Below, piece after piece: positions 16,813 to 27,968 of a DNA stretch of 64,000 nt. The translations under genes and the position numbers were made by a program. The stretch is from Amycolatopsis balhimycina FH 1894 (GTDB lineage: Bacteria > Actinomycetota > Actinomycetes > Mycobacteriales > Pseudonocardiaceae): positions 5,948,822 through 6,012,821 of the forward strand of contig NZ_KB913037.1 of NCBI RefSeq assembly GCF_000384295.1, in the 5' to 3' direction. Positions within the stretch are counted from its first letter, which is position 1. The number at the start of each line of letters is the position of its first letter. The notes beneath the pieces are model-generated. The model made no database searches. It was not told where the DNA came from and worked only from the letters and a program-made list of their open reading frames with translations.

Positions 16813-18252
16813 GTGCAGGGAATCTGGACCACGGAACGGATTCGCGAAGCGGAGGGGCGGGCGTTCGCCGTCACGCCGGAAGGCGAGCTGATGCGGCGGG
16901 CGTCGTTCGGGCTCGCGGTGCAGATCGCGGACCTGCTCGACGACCACACCGGCGGGGTGTCCGGACGCCGGGTCGTCCTGCTGGTCGGCTCCGGCGACAA
17001 CGGCGGTGACGCGCTGTGGGCCGGGGCGTTCCTGCGCCGGCGCGGAGTCGCCGTCACGGCGATCCTGCTGAAACCCGAGAAGGCGCACCCCGCGGGTCTC
17101 AAGGCGTTGAAGCGTGCCGGCGGCCGGGTGGCGTCTGCCGAGGACGGTCCACAGTGGATCGACCGCGCCGACGTCGTGGTCGACGGGATCGTCGGCATCT
17201 CCGCCAGCGGCTCGCTGCGGCCGGACGCCGCACGGCTCGTCGACCTGGTCGAGGCGCCGATCGTCGCGGTCGACCTGCCCAGCGGCGTCGACCCGGACAC
17301 CGGCGCGGTCGACGGCCCGGCGGTGAAGGCGACCCGCACGGTGACGTTCGGCGCGCTGAAGCCGGTGCACGCGCTCGCGCCGTCGTGGTGCGGCGAGGTC
17401 GTGCTGGTCGACATCGGCCTCGAGCTGACGGACCCGGACCTCCGGCGGCTCGACATCGTCGACGTCGCGGCCGCCTGGCCGGTGCCCGGCCCGGAGGACG
17501 ACAAGTACAGCCAGGGAGTCGTCGGCGTCGCGGCGGGCTCGGCGACCTACCCGGGCGCGGCGGTGCTGGCCGCGGGCTCGGCCGTCCGCGCGACCTCGGG
17601 TCTCGTGCGGTACGCGGGCCACGCGGCCGACGTCGTCCGCGGGCAGTGGCCGGAGGTCATCGCGACCGGCACGGTGGCCGACGCGGGCCGGGTCCAGGCG
17701 TGGGTGGTCGGGCCGGGCATCGGCACCGGCTCCGACGGCCGGGATGTGCTGCGGTATGTCCTGAGCCAGGGCGTCCCGGTCTGCGCCGACGCCGACGCGA
17801 CGACGATCATCGCGAAGTCCCCGGACGTCCTCGACGCGCGCGACCCGGACACGCCGCTGGTCCTGACGCCCCACGCGGGCGAGTACGAGCGGTTGATGGG
17901 CCGCAAGCCGGGCCCGGACCGGGTGACGGCGGCGCGCGAAGCGGCGAAGAAGTACAACGCGGTGGTGCTGCTGAAGGGGCACTGCACGGTGGTCGCGGCC
18001 CCGGACGGCCGGGTGGTGGTGAACCGTCCCCGAGGAGCCTGGCTGGCCACGGCCGGTTCGGGTGACGTGCTGTCGGGTCTGGTGGGCGCTCTCCTGGCGG
18101 CCGGTTTGGACCCCTGGCTGGCCGCCGCCGCGGCGGCCGATGTGCACTCGCTGGCCGGAGCGATCGCGGCCCAGAACGCCCCGACCTCGGCATCCGGGCT
18201 GGTCCACGCGATCCCGGAGGCGATCCGCTCGATCCGCTCGCTAACGTCCTGA
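16813..18252 (+). CDS. nnr: Bifunctional NAD(P)HX epimerase/dehydratase
   Basis: 479 residues. The N-terminal YjeF_N epimerase domain (about 1-215) contains VGSGDNGGDALW. The C-terminal ADP/ATP-dependent dehydratase domain contains LTPHAGEYERL, LLKGHCTVVA and ATAGSGDVLSGLVGALLA. The pair repairs hydrated NAD(P)H. GAGGGAGG precedes the GTG, 26 bp after glmS. The order glmS-nnr-alr matches mycobacteria apart from the three genes inserted downstream. Confidence 0.93.
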   Translation: MQGIWTTERIREAEGRAFAVTPEGELMRRASFGLAVQIADLLDDHTGGVSGRRVVLLVGSGDNGGDALWAGAFLRRRGVAVTAILLKPEKAHPAGLKALKRAGGRVASAEDGPQWIDRADVVVDGIVGISASGSLRPDAARLVDLVEAPIVAVDLPSGVDPDTGAVDGPAVKATRTVTFGALKPVHALAPSWCGEVVLVDIGLELTDPDLRRLDIVDVAAAWPVPGPEDDKYSQGVVGVAAGSATYPGAAVLAAGSAVRATSGLVRYAGHAADVVRGQWPEVIATGTVADAGRVQAWVVGPGIGTGSDGRDVLRYVLSQGVPVCADADATTIIAKSPDVLDARDPDTPLVLTPHAGEYERLMGRKPGPDRVTAAREAAKKYNAVVLLKGHCTVVAAPDGRVVVNRPRGAWLATAGSGDVLSGLVGALLAAGLDPWLAAAAAADVHSLAGAIAAQNAPTSASGLVHAIPEAIRSIRSLTS

Positions 18253-18308
18253 GAAGACTTATCGAGTTCTCTGTTAACTTCGCGGGATAAATCTGGTAAG
18301 AAGTCCGT

Positions 18309-19145
18309 GTGAGCGGCGGCACAGCATCCACAGGGGACCGGAAGACCCGGCCGTCCGACGCCGTCGTCGAGCAGCGCCGGCAGGACATCCTCGACCACGT
18401 CATCGAGCAGGGTGAAGCCCGCATCGACGACCTGACGACGCGGTTCAAGGTCAGCCTCATGACCATCCACCGCGACCTCGACGACCTGGCCGAACGCCGG
18501 CTCCTGCGCAAGCTCCGCGGCAAGGTCGAGGCCTACCCGGCGCTCACCATCGAGACCGCCGCCCGCTTCCGCGACACCCTCCACCACGGTGAGAAGGAAG
18601 CCCTCGGCGAAGCCGCCGCGAAGCACGTCCAGCCGGGCCAGACCGTCTTCGTCGACGACTCCACGACCCTCCTCCCGCTGGTCAGGCGCCTGGCCGAGAT
18701 CGACGCCCTCACCGTCGTCACGAACTCGCTGCACGCCGCCCGGCTGCTCGGGCCCCAGGTCGACGTCGTCCTCGCCGGCGGCCGCTACAGCCACGAGTAC
18801 GACTCCTGCGCCGGTCCCGAGGTCATCAACCTGCTCGACAGCATCCGCGCCGACGTCGCGTTCGTCTCGGTCACCGCCGTCGCCGTCGGGCGGCTCTTCC
18901 ACCCGGACCGTGACTACGCCGAGCTGAAGAAGGCGGCCATCAAGGTCGCGAATCACAACGTCCTCGTCGTCGACCACTCGAAGTTCGGCCGCACCGCGAC
19001 CTACTCGCACGGCGACGTCGGCGACTACGACCTGCTGATCACCGGTGAGGCCACGCCCACAGAGGAGATCGAGGCCGCGCTCAACGCGGGCACCACGATC
19101 GAGATCGTCGAACACGTCGCAGAGGGGCAGCCCTATGACAGCTGA
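18309..19145 (+). CDS. DeoR/GlpR-family sugar regulator
   Basis: 278 residues. An N-terminal DeoR winged helix ([27 protein letters not shown]) is followed by a sugar-phosphate sensor domain ([25 protein letters not shown]). It overlaps the downstream kinase gene by 11 bp and probably represses this small operon, responding to a phosphorylated sugar. The upstream 60 bp are AT-rich and contain the partial inverted repeat GACTTATC...GATAAA, a possible operator. Confidence 0.88.
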   Translation: MSGGTASTGDRKTRPSDAVVEQRRQDILDHVIEQGEARIDDLTTRFKVSLMTIHRDLDDLAERRLLRKLRGKVEAYPALTIETAARFRDTLHHGEKEALGEAAAKHVQPGQTVFVDDSTTLLPLVRRLAEIDALTVVTNSLHAARLLGPQVDVVLAGGRYSHEYDSCAGPEVINLLDSIRADVAFVSVTAVAVGRLFHPDRDYAELKKAAIKVANHNVLVVDHSKFGRTATYSHGDVGDYDLLITGEATPTEEIEAALNAGTTIEIVEHVAEGQPYDS

Positions 19146-20565
19146 GCTGGTCGCCGGCATCGACTCGTCCACGCAGTCGACCAAGGTCGTCGTGTGCGAC
19201 GCCGAAACCGGCGAGATCGTCCGCACCGGCCGCGCGCCGCACCCCGAGGGCACCGAGGTGCACCCCGACGCCTGGTGGGAGGCGTTCGGCGAGGCGACGA
19301 AGGGCCTGCTCGACGACGTCAAGGCCATCGGCGTCGGCGGCCAGCAGCACGGCATGGTCACGCTGGACGAAAACAACGACGTGGTCCGGCCGGCGCTGCT
19401 CTGGAACGACACCCGCTCCGCGCAGGCGGCCCTCGACCTCGTCGACGAGCTCGGCGGCCCGTCGGTCTGGGCGAAGTCCGTCGGCTCGGTGCCGGTCGCC
19501 AGCTTCACCGTGACGAAGCTGCGCTGGCTGGCCGAGAACGAGCCGCAGCTCGCCGGCCGCGTCGCGCGCGTGCTGCTGCCGCACGACTGGCTGACCTGGA
19601 AGCTCACCGGCGGCGACCCGGTCACCGACCGCGGCGACGCGTCCGGCACCGGCTACTTCTCGCCGTCCGACAACGCCTACCGTCTCGACGTCCTGAGCCA
19701 CGCCTTCGGCGGCCGGACGCCGGAGCTGCCGACCGTGCTCGGGCCGGCCGACGCCGCCGGCCACACCTCGGACGGTGTGCTCGTTTCGGCGGGCACGGGC
19801 GACAACATGGCCGCCGCGCTCGGGCTGGAACTCAAGCCCGGCGACGTCGTCGTGTCGCTCGGCACCAGCGGCACCGTGTTCGGCGTCGCCGAGACCGGCG
19901 CCGCCGACGCGTCCGGCGAGGTCGCCGGGTTCGCCGACGCCACCGGCCGCTTCCTCCCGCTGGCCTGCACCCTCAATGCCGCCCGTGTCCTCACCGCGAC
20001 GGCGACGATGCTCGGCGCGACGCTGGGCGAGTTCGACCGCCTCGCCCTGACCGCCGAGCCGGGCGCCGGCGGGCTGACCTTCCTGCCGTACCTGGACGGC
20101 GAGCGGACGCCGAACCTGCCCGGCGCGACCGGCTCGCTCGCCGGTCTGACCAGGGAAAACATGACTCCGGCGAACCTCGCGCGCAGCGCCGTCGAAGGCA
20201 TGCTCTGCGGCCTCGCCGCCGGCCTCGACGCGGTGCGCACGCACGGTCTCGACGTCCAGCGCGTGCTGCTGATCGGCGGTGGCGCGCAGTCGGCCGCCGT
20301 CCGCGCGGTCGCGCCGCTCGTCTTCGGCGTGCCCGTGCAGCTGCCCGAAGTCGCCGAGTACGTCGCGCTCGGCGCGGCGCGGCAGGCGGCGTGGGCCTTC
20401 TCGGCCGGCGCGGAACCCCCGTCCTGGCAGGAGAACCAGAAGCTCCGGCTCGAGCTGGACGAGCCGACCGAGGCGCAGCGCGCCGAGGGCCACCGGATCC
20501 AGCAGCGCCACCTCGAAGCCCGCGAAGCGGCTTACGGGGTCCGGCGGAATCTCGGAGAGGACTGA
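19135..20565 (+). CDS. FGGY-family carbohydrate kinase, xylulokinase-like
   Basis: 476 residues with the FGGY fold: [14 protein letters not shown] phosphate loop, [11 protein letters not shown] substrate region, LWNDTRS, and the second-domain phosphate-binding [12 protein letters not shown]. The length and the GGQQHG/WNDTR motifs favour D-xylulokinase, but other pentulose substrates are possible. AGAGGGG precedes the ATG inside the end of the DeoR gene, so the two are translationally coupled. Confidence 0.85.
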   Translation: MTAELVAGIDSSTQSTKVVVCDAETGEIVRTGRAPHPEGTEVHPDAWWEAFGEATKGLLDDVKAIGVGGQQHGMVTLDENNDVVRPALLWNDTRSAQAALDLVDELGGPSVWAKSVGSVPVASFTVTKLRWLAENEPQLAGRVARVLLPHDWLTWKLTGGDPVTDRGDASGTGYFSPSDNAYRLDVLSHAFGGRTPELPTVLGPADAAGHTSDGVLVSAGTGDNMAAALGLELKPGDVVVSLGTSGTVFGVAETGAADASGEVAGFADATGRFLPLACTLNAARVLTATATMLGATLGEFDRLALTAEPGAGGLTFLPYLDGERTPNLPGATGSLAGLTRENMTPANLARSAVEGMLCGLAAGLDAVRTHGLDVQRVLLIGGGAQSAAVRAVAPLVFGVPVQLPEVAEYVALGAARQAAWAFSAGAEPPSWQENQKLRLELDEPTEAQRAEGHRIQQRHLEAREAAYGVRRNLGED

Positions 20566-20568
20566 CCG

Positions 20569-21660
<1,092 letters not shown>

Positions 21661-21689
21661 CCTCGGGTCATGGGAAACTGGAGGGCGCC

Positions 21690-22820
21690 ATGACCTCCAG
21701 TTTTTCCCACGAGCACAGCCCCCGGGCGCAGGTCGACATCGACCTCGACGCGATCCGCCACAACCTCACCCTGCTGGGCGCCCGCGCGCCCGGCTCCCAG
21801 GTGATGGCCGTGGTGAAGGCCGACGCCTACGGCCACGGCGCGCTGCCGGTGGCGCGCGCCGCGGTCGAGGCCGGGGCGAGCTGGCTCGGCACCTGCTCGC
21901 TCGGCGAAGCCCTCGCGCTGCGCGAAGCCGGGATCACGACCCGGCTGTTCAGCTGGCTGGACGCCCCGGAGGCCGACTTCGCGCCGGGCATCGAGGCCGG
22001 CGTCGACCTCGGGGTGAGCAGCACAGGTGAGCTATCTCGCATCGCCGCCGCGACGCCCGCGGGTACCCGGGCCCGCGTGCACCTCAAAATCGACACCGGG
22101 CTCTCGCGCAACGGCTGCCCGCCCGCCGAGTGGGCCGGGCTGGTCGAAGCGGCGGCCGCCGAACCGCGGATCGACGTCGTCGCGGTCTGGTCCCACCTCG
22201 CGTGCGCGGACGAGCCGGGGCATCCGTCGATCGACCTGCAGGCGAAACGCTTCGCCGACGCCTACGACGTCGCCCGCGCCGCCGGGCTCGACCCGATGCG
22301 GCACCTGGCCAACTCCGCGGCCCTGCTGACCCGGCCGGACCTGCACTTCGATCTCGTGCGGCCCGGCATCGCGATGTACGGGCTCAACCCCGTGCCCCAG
22401 GACGAAGACCTTCGCCCGGCCATGACGTTCCGGTCGGCCGTCGCGCTGGTCAAGCGGATCGAGGCCGGCGAATCGGTGTCCTATGGGCACACCTGGACCG
22501 CGTCCCGCGACACCACCCTCGCGCTCGTCCCGGCCGGGTACGCGGACGGCGTGCCGCGGTCGCTGTCGGGGCGGATGGACGTCTTCCTCGGCGGGCGGCG
22601 GCGGCAAGTCGCCGGGCGGGTCTGTATGGACCAGCTCGTCGTCGACTGCGGCGACGACGAACCGGCCGTCGGTGACGAGGTCGTCCTGTTCGGCGCCGGG
22701 ACCCGTGGCGAGCCGACCGCCCGGGAATGGGCCGACAAGCTGGGCACCATCGACTACGAAATCGTCACCTCGATGTACCGCCCGCGGGTCCGGCGCCGGT
22801 ATCTGGGGGAGCGCTCGTGA
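21690..22820 (+). CDS. alr: Alanine racemase
   Basis: 376 residues, PLP enzyme of fold III. The PLP lysine is in VMAVVKADAYGHGA, HLANSAA and RPGIAMYG follow, and the catalytic Tyr is in SYGHTW. It makes D-Ala for peptidoglycan. GGAGGGCGCC precedes the ATG. It overlaps the next hydrolase by 4 bp (GTGA), an arrangement kept from mycobacteria. Confidence 0.96.
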   Translation: MTSSFSHEHSPRAQVDIDLDAIRHNLTLLGARAPGSQVMAVVKADAYGHGALPVARAAVEAGASWLGTCSLGEALALREAGITTRLFSWLDAPEADFAPGIEAGVDLGVSSTGELSRIAAATPAGTRARVHLKIDTGLSRNGCPPAEWAGLVEAAAAEPRIDVVAVWSHLACADEPGHPSIDLQAKRFADAYDVARAAGLDPMRHLANSAALLTRPDLHFDLVRPGIAMYGLNPVPQDEDLRPAMTFRSAVALVKRIEAGESVSYGHTWTASRDTTLALVPAGYADGVPRSLSGRMDVFLGGRRRQVAGRVCMDQLVVDCGDDEPAVGDEVVLFGAGTRGEPTAREWADKLGTIDYEIVTSMYRPRVRRRYLGERS

Positions 22821-23914
22821 CACCTTCACGTCGACTGCTGGCCATCGCCGGGGGAGTCGGGGCCGTGGCCACCGGGACCGCCGCCGCCATCGCCGTCGCC
22901 GCGCAGCAGCGGCGGCACAGTGAGGATCCGTACGTGGACGAGCCATTGGGGGAGCTGAAGCCGGACCGGGCTTCGACGGTCGCGGCCGAGGACGGCACGC
23001 CGCTTTCGGTCGAGGAGATCGACCCGGAGGACGGCGGGAAGCCGGAACTGACCGTCGTGGGAGTACACGGCTTCGCGCTTTCGCGGCGCTGCTGGCATTT
23101 CCAGCGTCGCGACCTCGCGTCGCTTCGGCTGCCTCGCGTGCGTCAGGTGTACTACGACCACCGCGGCCACGGGCTGTCCGGCGCGGCTTCCACCAGGACG
23201 TCGACCATCGAACAGCTGGCGCGGGACCTCGACTGCGTGCTGCGGTCGGTGGTGCCCGAGGGGCCCATCGTGCTGATCGGGCACTCGATGGGCGGCATGG
23301 TGATCATGGAGCTGGCCGCCGAGTTCCCCTCGCTGTTCGAAGACCGCGTCTGCGGAGTCGCCTTCATCGCGACGGCCGCGGGCGAAGTCGGCGCACGCGG
23401 GTTGCCGCGTTCGCTGCTGTCGAAGTACAACCCGCTTACGCGCGCCGCCGGCGGTCTCGCCGGGTGGCAGCCGGGGCTGGTGGAGTTCGTCCGCGCGGCG
23501 GGCGGCCAGCTGACGCGGCAGGCGGTTCGGCGGCTGGCGTTCGGCAGCCGCGACGTCGCGCCCCGGCTGGTCGACTTCATGCTCGAGATGCTGGAAGTGA
23601 CGCCGGTGCGGGGGCTCGTCAACTTCATCGACACCCTCGGCAGCCACAACCGCTACGCCGCGCTGGCCGGGCTGAAGCACGCGGAAGTGCTGGTCATCGG
23701 CGGCGATTCGGACCGGTTCACGCCGATCGCGCACGCCGAGCGGATCGCGGCCGAGCTGCCGGACGCCGAGCTGGTGCGCGTCCGCGGCGCCGGCCACATG
23801 GTCCAGCTCGAGCAGCCCGAGCTGGTGAACAGCCATCTGATCGATCTCCTGCAACGCTGTTCCGGTGTGGACGGCGAATCCTCGTCCCGGCGAACCTGGT
23901 GGTGGCAGCGTTGA
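22817..23914 (+). CDS. Alpha/beta hydrolase
   Basis: 365 residues. An N-terminal hydrophobic stretch (LLAIAGGVGAVATGTAAAIAV) may be a membrane anchor or signal. The hydrolase domain has YDHRGHGLSG, the nucleophile elbow GHSMGGMV and a catalytic His in GAGHMVQLEQP. It is translationally coupled to alr and tsaE by 4-bp overlaps, so it belongs to the conserved alr-tsaE operon. The substrate is unknown. Confidence 0.88.
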   Translation: MTPSRRLLAIAGGVGAVATGTAAAIAVAAQQRRHSEDPYVDEPLGELKPDRASTVAAEDGTPLSVEEIDPEDGGKPELTVVGVHGFALSRRCWHFQRRDLASLRLPRVRQVYYDHRGHGLSGAASTRTSTIEQLARDLDCVLRSVVPEGPIVLIGHSMGGMVIMELAAEFPSLFEDRVCGVAFIATAAGEVGARGLPRSLLSKYNPLTRAAGGLAGWQPGLVEFVRAAGGQLTRQAVRRLAFGSRDVAPRLVDFMLEMLEVTPVRGLVNFIDTLGSHNRYAALAGLKHAEVLVIGGDSDRFTPIAHAERIAAELPDAELVRVRGAGHMVQLEQPELVNSHLIDLLQRCSGVDGESSSRRTWWWQR

Positions 23915-24384
23915 GTTTCGTGTTCCCGACCCCCGACGACACGATGGACTTCGGGCGCGCGCTCGGCCGCGCGCTGCGCGCGGGCGACCTGGTGCTCCTG
24001 GCCGGCCCGCTCGGCGCGGGCAAGACGACGCTGACGCGCGGCATCGCGGACGGCCTCGGCGTCGGCGGCCGCGTCAGCTCGCCGACGTTCGTCCTGGCCC
24101 GGGTCCACCCGGCGGGCGCTCTCGGAGTGCCTTTGGTGCACGTGGACGCGTACCGCCTCGGCGGCGATCTGTCCCAATTGGACGACCTCGACCTCGACAC
24201 GGACCTGGAGCGCTCGGCGATCGTGGTCGAGTGGGGCGAGGATTCGGCGGAGCGCCTGTCTGCTGATTACCTCGTGGTCCGCCTGGACCGCCGCGAGGAC
24301 GACGTCCGCGAAGTCACCCTGGAACCGCACGGCACCTGGGCCGGCCGCACCGGCGAGCTGGTCACCCCGGCCCGCCAGGGCTGA
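23911..24384 (+). CDS. tsaE: tRNA t6A biosynthesis ATPase TsaE
   Basis: About 157 residues. Walker A is GPLGAGKTTLTRG, followed by SPTFVLARVH and the VHVDAYRL and IVVEWGE motifs typical of TsaE, the ATPase that drives the TsaB-TsaD complex. A TTG start at 23911 overlaps the hydrolase stop (TTGA); GTG 23902 is an alternative. tsaB and tsaD lie about 3 kb downstream, beyond an inserted two-gene operon on the other strand. Confidence 0.92.
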   Translation: MSFVFPTPDDTMDFGRALGRALRAGDLVLLAGPLGAGKTTLTRGIADGLGVGGRVSSPTFVLARVHPAGALGVPLVHVDAYRLGGDLSQLDDLDLDTDLERSAIVVEWGEDSAERLSADYLVVRLDRREDDVREVTLEPHGTWAGRTGELVTPARQG

Positions 24385-24388
24385 CGCG

Positions 24389-24445
24389 ACGTCGTGAACG
24401 ACTCTTTCCTGACGTCCGACGCCAGGAAAGAGTCGTTCACGACGT
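24389..24445. terminator. Long palindrome between tsaE and the carboxyltransferase gene
   Basis: Perfect 23-bp arms (left arm starts ACGTCGTGAACGACTC) with an 11-nt loop, ending right at the stop of the convergent gene. It probably terminates both transcripts. It aligns with the other GTGAAnG-type palindromes of the window. Confidence 0.75.
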
Positions 24446-25771
24446 TCAAGCCGGGCTGACTACCGCGCGGGCCACACCCAGGTCGACCAGGTCCTGGGGC
24501 CGCAGCCGCAGCTGGTTGGCGATCTCCGGCACCTCCGAAGCCGGGCGCTTCAGGATCGCCGCCGCGGCTTCCGGGGACGTCACTGAGAAGTACGCGTCCG
24601 GCGCCACCCACGTCGACTCCGCCGCGGCGAACGCCAGTGCCCCGCCCGAGCCACCCTCGCCGATCACCAGCGTCGTCACTGGGACGGACGCCGTCGCCAC
24701 CGCCTCGAACATCTCCGCGATCGCGCCGCCCGCGCCCGCCTGCTCCGCCGCCGCGTCGTTCGCCGCGCCCGGGGTGTCGACCAGCGTCAGCACCGGGATC
24801 CTCAGCCGTGATGCCAGCTTGACCAGCCGCGCGGCCGTGCGGAAACCCGACGGCAGCGTCGGTGTACCGCACTGCGCCGCGTACGCGATCGTCCGCCCGT
24901 CACGCCAGCCGAAGCCGCACGCGACCCCGTGATCGACCCCGCCGACGCGGTCGCCGCTGACGTCCTCCCGCCAGTCGAAGTACGCGTCGAGGTACTCCGC
25001 CGCCCGAGCCCGCGATGGTGACCGCGCCGCCTGGACCGCCTCCCAGCCCGTCGAAGGCGGCGAAGCCGGACGCAGCGCCGAAGGCGGCGGAGCGGCCGCC
25101 GACGAACGCGCCGTCAGCAGCCGCAGCCACCGGTCCAGCGCCGGGGCGAGCTCGCCGGGAGAGACGACGGCGTCGACCTGACCCCATTCGAGCTTCGCTT
25201 CCGCGGTGTAAGCCTCCGGCGCGTCCGGCGGCCGCACGCGCGACCCGGCGAACCCGACCTGGGCTTCCGGCAGCGCGAGGATGACGTCGGCGCCCGCGCC
25301 GAGCGTCGCCCAGCCGCCGCCGGTCGTCGGGTCACGCAGCACCGAGATCCGCGGGATGCCCGACGCCCGCGTCAGCGCCGACGCCCGTGCCACCCGCTGC
25401 AGCTGCATGAGGGCGCGCATGCCCTGCTGCATGCGGCTGCCACCGGTCGAGACCAGCGACACTACCGGCAGCCGCGCGTCACGGGCGTGCGCGAACGCCG
25501 CCTCGATCCGGTCGCCGGTGCGCTGCCCGAGCGACCCGCCGAGGAACCCGAACTCGAAGGCGATCAGCACGGCTTCGACGTCGCCGATCTTCGCCGTCCC
25601 GCAGACGACCGACTCCTTCTCACCCGTGCGTTCCGCGGCCGCGGCGCGGGCTTCGCGGTAGCCCGGCCAGCCGATCGGGCCGTCGGCCGGTTCGTCGCGC
25701 AACGGCGTGGGGAACTCCGCGAAGCCGGTCGAAATCGCGGCGAGGACCTCGCGCGCCGGCTGCCTAGGCAC
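24446..25771 (-). CDS. Biotin-dependent-type carboxyltransferase, fused beta and alpha halves
   Basis: 441 residues joining an AccD-like half (LVSTGGSRMQQGMRALMQLQRVA; DPTTGGGWATLGAGADV) and an AccA-like half (IPVLTLVDTPGAANDAAAEQ; VIGEGGSGGALAFAAAE). There is no N-terminal zinc ribbon. The GTG start overlaps the acyl-CoA synthetase stop by 8 bp. It could be an acyl-CoA carboxyltransferase or a biotin-independent malonyl decarboxylase-type enzyme; the MatB-like partner makes malonyl-CoA metabolism attractive, but this is inference. Confidence 0.8.
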   Translation of the reverse strand: MPRQPAREVLAAISTGFAEFPTPLRDEPADGPIGWPGYREARAAAAERTGEKESVVCGTAKIGDVEAVLIAFEFGFLGGSLGQRTGDRIEAAFAHARDARLPVVSLVSTGGSRMQQGMRALMQLQRVARASALTRASGIPRISVLRDPTTGGGWATLGAGADVILALPEAQVGFAGSRVRPPDAPEAYTAEAKLEWGQVDAVVSPGELAPALDRWLRLLTARSSAAAPPPSALRPASPPSTGWEAVQAARSPSRARAAEYLDAYFDWREDVSGDRVGGVDHGVACGFGWRDGRTIAYAAQCGTPTLPSGFRTAARLVKLASRLRIPVLTLVDTPGAANDAAAEQAGAGGAIAEMFEAVATASVPVTTLVIGEGGSGGALAFAAAESTWVAPDAYFSVTSPEAAAAILKRPASEVPEIANQLRLRPQDLVDLGVARAVVSPA

Positions 25772-27188
25772 CGAGCGCCCGCTTCATGACCTTGCCCATG
25801 TCGTTGCGCGGCAACGCGTCCAGGTACCGGACGACCCGCGGGCGCTTGTGCGGTGCGAGGAGCTTCGCGACGTGGTCGGCGAGCTCCTCGGCGGCCGGTG
25901 GCTCACCGGACGGCACGATCCACGCCACGATCCGCTCGCCGAGGTCGTCGTCCGGTTCGCCGGTGACGGCCGCCTCGGCGACGTGCGGGTGTTCGAGCAG
26001 CGCGTTCTCGATCTCGCCCGCGCCGATCTTGTAGCCGCCGCTCTTGATCAGGTCGGTCGCCTTGCGACCGACGATGCGGACGTACCCGTCGGCGTCGCGC
26101 GTCGCCATGTCGCCGGTGCGGAACCAGCCGCCGTCGAACGCGGCCGTGGTCGCGTCCGGGCGGTTGAGGTACTCGGTGAACAGGTTGGGGCCGCGCACCT
26201 GGATCTCGCCGACCGCGTCGACGTCGTCGATCACCTCGCCCGCGTCGCCGACCAGCCGCAGTTCGACGCCCAGGAGCGGAACGCCGACCGTGCCGGGCTT
26301 GCGCTCGCCGTCCGCGCGGACGCTCGTGTTCATCAGCGTCTCGGTCATGCCGTAGCGCTCGACGACCTGCTGGCCGGTCGCCTCGGTGATCCGCTGGTGG
26401 TCGTGCACCGGCAGCGCCGCGGACCCGGAGACCAGCAGGCGGGCGCCCCGCAGGGCTTCGGCCAGCTTGGGGTTTTCGCCGGCTTCGCCCGCGATGCGGT
26501 GGTACATCGTCGGCACGCCGAACATCATGGTGGCGCCGTTCGCCAGCTCGTGTGCGACGCCGTCGGTCGAGAACCGGCCGAGGTGACGCACCGAGCCGCC
26601 GCGGCGCAGCGGGCCGAGGATGCCGAGGATCAGCCCGTGCACGTGGAACAGCGGCAGCGCGTGCACCAGGACGTCGCCGCCGGTCCAGCCCCACGCGTCC
26701 TCGAGGGCGTCCAGTGTGGTCGCGAGCGCGCGGCGGGGGAGGACCACGCCCTTCGGCGGCCCGGTGGTGCCCGAGGTGTAGACGATCAGGGCGGGCGTCT
26801 CGGGGTCCGGCTCGTCCCACGTCCCGGCGTCGCCGCCGGTCAGCGGGATGTCGCGGCGGGGGAGCTCGGCCAGGCCGGCGGGCAGCTCGGCGCCCGGCTC
26901 GGCCAGGACGAGGGCCGGTGCGCAGTCGGTGAGGATGTGCGCGAGCTCGCGTTCGCCGATCTTCGGGTTGAGCGGCACCGCCGGCACTCCGGCGAGCAGC
27001 GCGGCCACGACCGCGACGCTCGTGTGCACGGTCGGGGTCGCCCACACCGCGACGCGGTCGCGCGGCAGGTCGCGGGCGAGGCCGCCGGCTACCGCGGCGA
27101 GCTCGGCATAGGTCAGCGTGTGTTCGCCGAAGCGCAGGGCTTCCTTGGCGGCGCCGTCGCCGAGCTTGGGGAACAAGGGGTCGGGCAC
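25764..27188 (-). CDS. Acyl-CoA synthetase, malonyl-CoA synthetase (MatB)-like
   Basis: 474 residues of the ANL family: VYTSGTTGPPKGVVLP, RYGMTETLMNTS, WFRTGDMATRDADGY, GRKATDLIKSGGYKIGA and a catalytic Lys near the end (MGKVMKRALG). The short length and the RYGMTETLMNTS motif match MatB enzymes, which ligate malonate or methylmalonate to CoA. It is the first gene of a two-gene operon with the carboxyltransferase, inserted between tsaE and tsaB. Confidence 0.83.
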   Translation of the reverse strand: MPDPLFPKLGDGAAKEALRFGEHTLTYAELAAVAGGLARDLPRDRVAVWATPTVHTSVAVVAALLAGVPAVPLNPKIGERELAHILTDCAPALVLAEPGAELPAGLAELPRRDIPLTGGDAGTWDEPDPETPALIVYTSGTTGPPKGVVLPRRALATTLDALEDAWGWTGGDVLVHALPLFHVHGLILGILGPLRRGGSVRHLGRFSTDGVAHELANGATMMFGVPTMYHRIAGEAGENPKLAEALRGARLLVSGSAALPVHDHQRITEATGQQVVERYGMTETLMNTSVRADGERKPGTVGVPLLGVELRLVGDAGEVIDDVDAVGEIQVRGPNLFTEYLNRPDATTAAFDGGWFRTGDMATRDADGYVRIVGRKATDLIKSGGYKIGAGEIENALLEHPHVAEAAVTGEPDDDLGERIVAWIVPSGEPPAAEELADHVAKLLAPHKRPRVVRYLDALPRNDMGKVMKRALGA

Positions 27189-27273
27189 CGCGGGGACCTC
27201 CCAGTGTCGAACTCGAAACGCACGTTACCGTGCTGATCCGTCCCCTGCAGCAAGCGGCCGAAGGCGCTGGTCG

Positions 27274-27279
27274 TAGGCT
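27274..27279 (+). promoter_or_regulatory. Candidate -10 box before tsaB
   Basis: TAGGCT lies 8 nt before the tsaB GTG, with no ribosome site in between. This fits a leaderless or nearly leaderless transcript, as proposed for glmS. Confidence 0.45.
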
Positions 27280-27287
27280 GGGACACC

Positions 27288-27968
27288 GTGTTGGTACTGG
27301 CGATCGATACCTCGACCCCGGCGGTGACCGCGGGCGTCGTCGCGCTGGACGGCGACAGGGTCGAGACGCGCGGAGACCGTGTCACGGTCGATCCCCGAGC
27401 CCACGGCGAGCTGATCACCCCGCACGCGCTGGCCGCTGCCGAAGCCGCCGGGGTGTCCTTCAAGGACCTCGACGCGATCGTCGCCGGTGTCGGCCCCGGG
27501 CCCTTCACCGGCCTGCGCGCCGGGATGGCCACTGCCGCAGCGCTCGGCTACGCCCTCGGCATCCCGGTGTACCCGGTCTGCAGCCTCGACGCACTGGCCG
27601 CCGATGTCACCTCCGCCGACGTCACACCGGGCGACCGCGCTTTCCTCGTCATGACCGACGCGCGCCGCCGCGAGGTCTACTGGGCCGCCTACGACGCCGC
27701 CGGGCAGCGCACCGACGGGCCGCACGTCCAGCGCCCCGCCGACGTCGAGACCGGCGTGGAGGTGGCGGCCGGCGACGGTGCCCTCCTCTACGCCGCCGTG
27801 CTCGGCGTCCGGCCGATCGAGCCGCGTTTCCCGTCGCCCGCGGGGCTGGTGAAGGCCGCTCGGAGCGCTTTGCTCGCTTCGGAGACACCGGAACCGCTGA
27901 CGCCGTTGTACCTGCGCCGTCCCGACGCCGTCGAGCCCGCCGCCCCGAAACGGGTGACCGCTCCGTGA
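27288..27968 (+). CDS. tsaB: tRNA t6A biosynthesis protein TsaB
   Basis: 226 residues with the ASKHA-fold opening [17 protein letters not shown] and the [17 protein letters not shown] motif of TsaB. It forms the heterodimer with TsaD that makes t6A37 in ANN-decoding tRNAs. It overlaps rimI by 4 bp (GTGA). Confidence 0.94.
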   Translation: MLVLAIDTSTPAVTAGVVALDGDRVETRGDRVTVDPRAHGELITPHALAAAEAAGVSFKDLDAIVAGVGPGPFTGLRAGMATAAALGYALGIPVYPVCSLDALAADVTSADVTPGDRAFLVMTDARRREVYWAAYDAAGQRTDGPHVQRPADVETGVEVAAGDGALLYAAVLGVRPIEPRFPSPAGLVKAARSALLASETPEPLTPLYLRRPDAVEPAAPKRVTAP

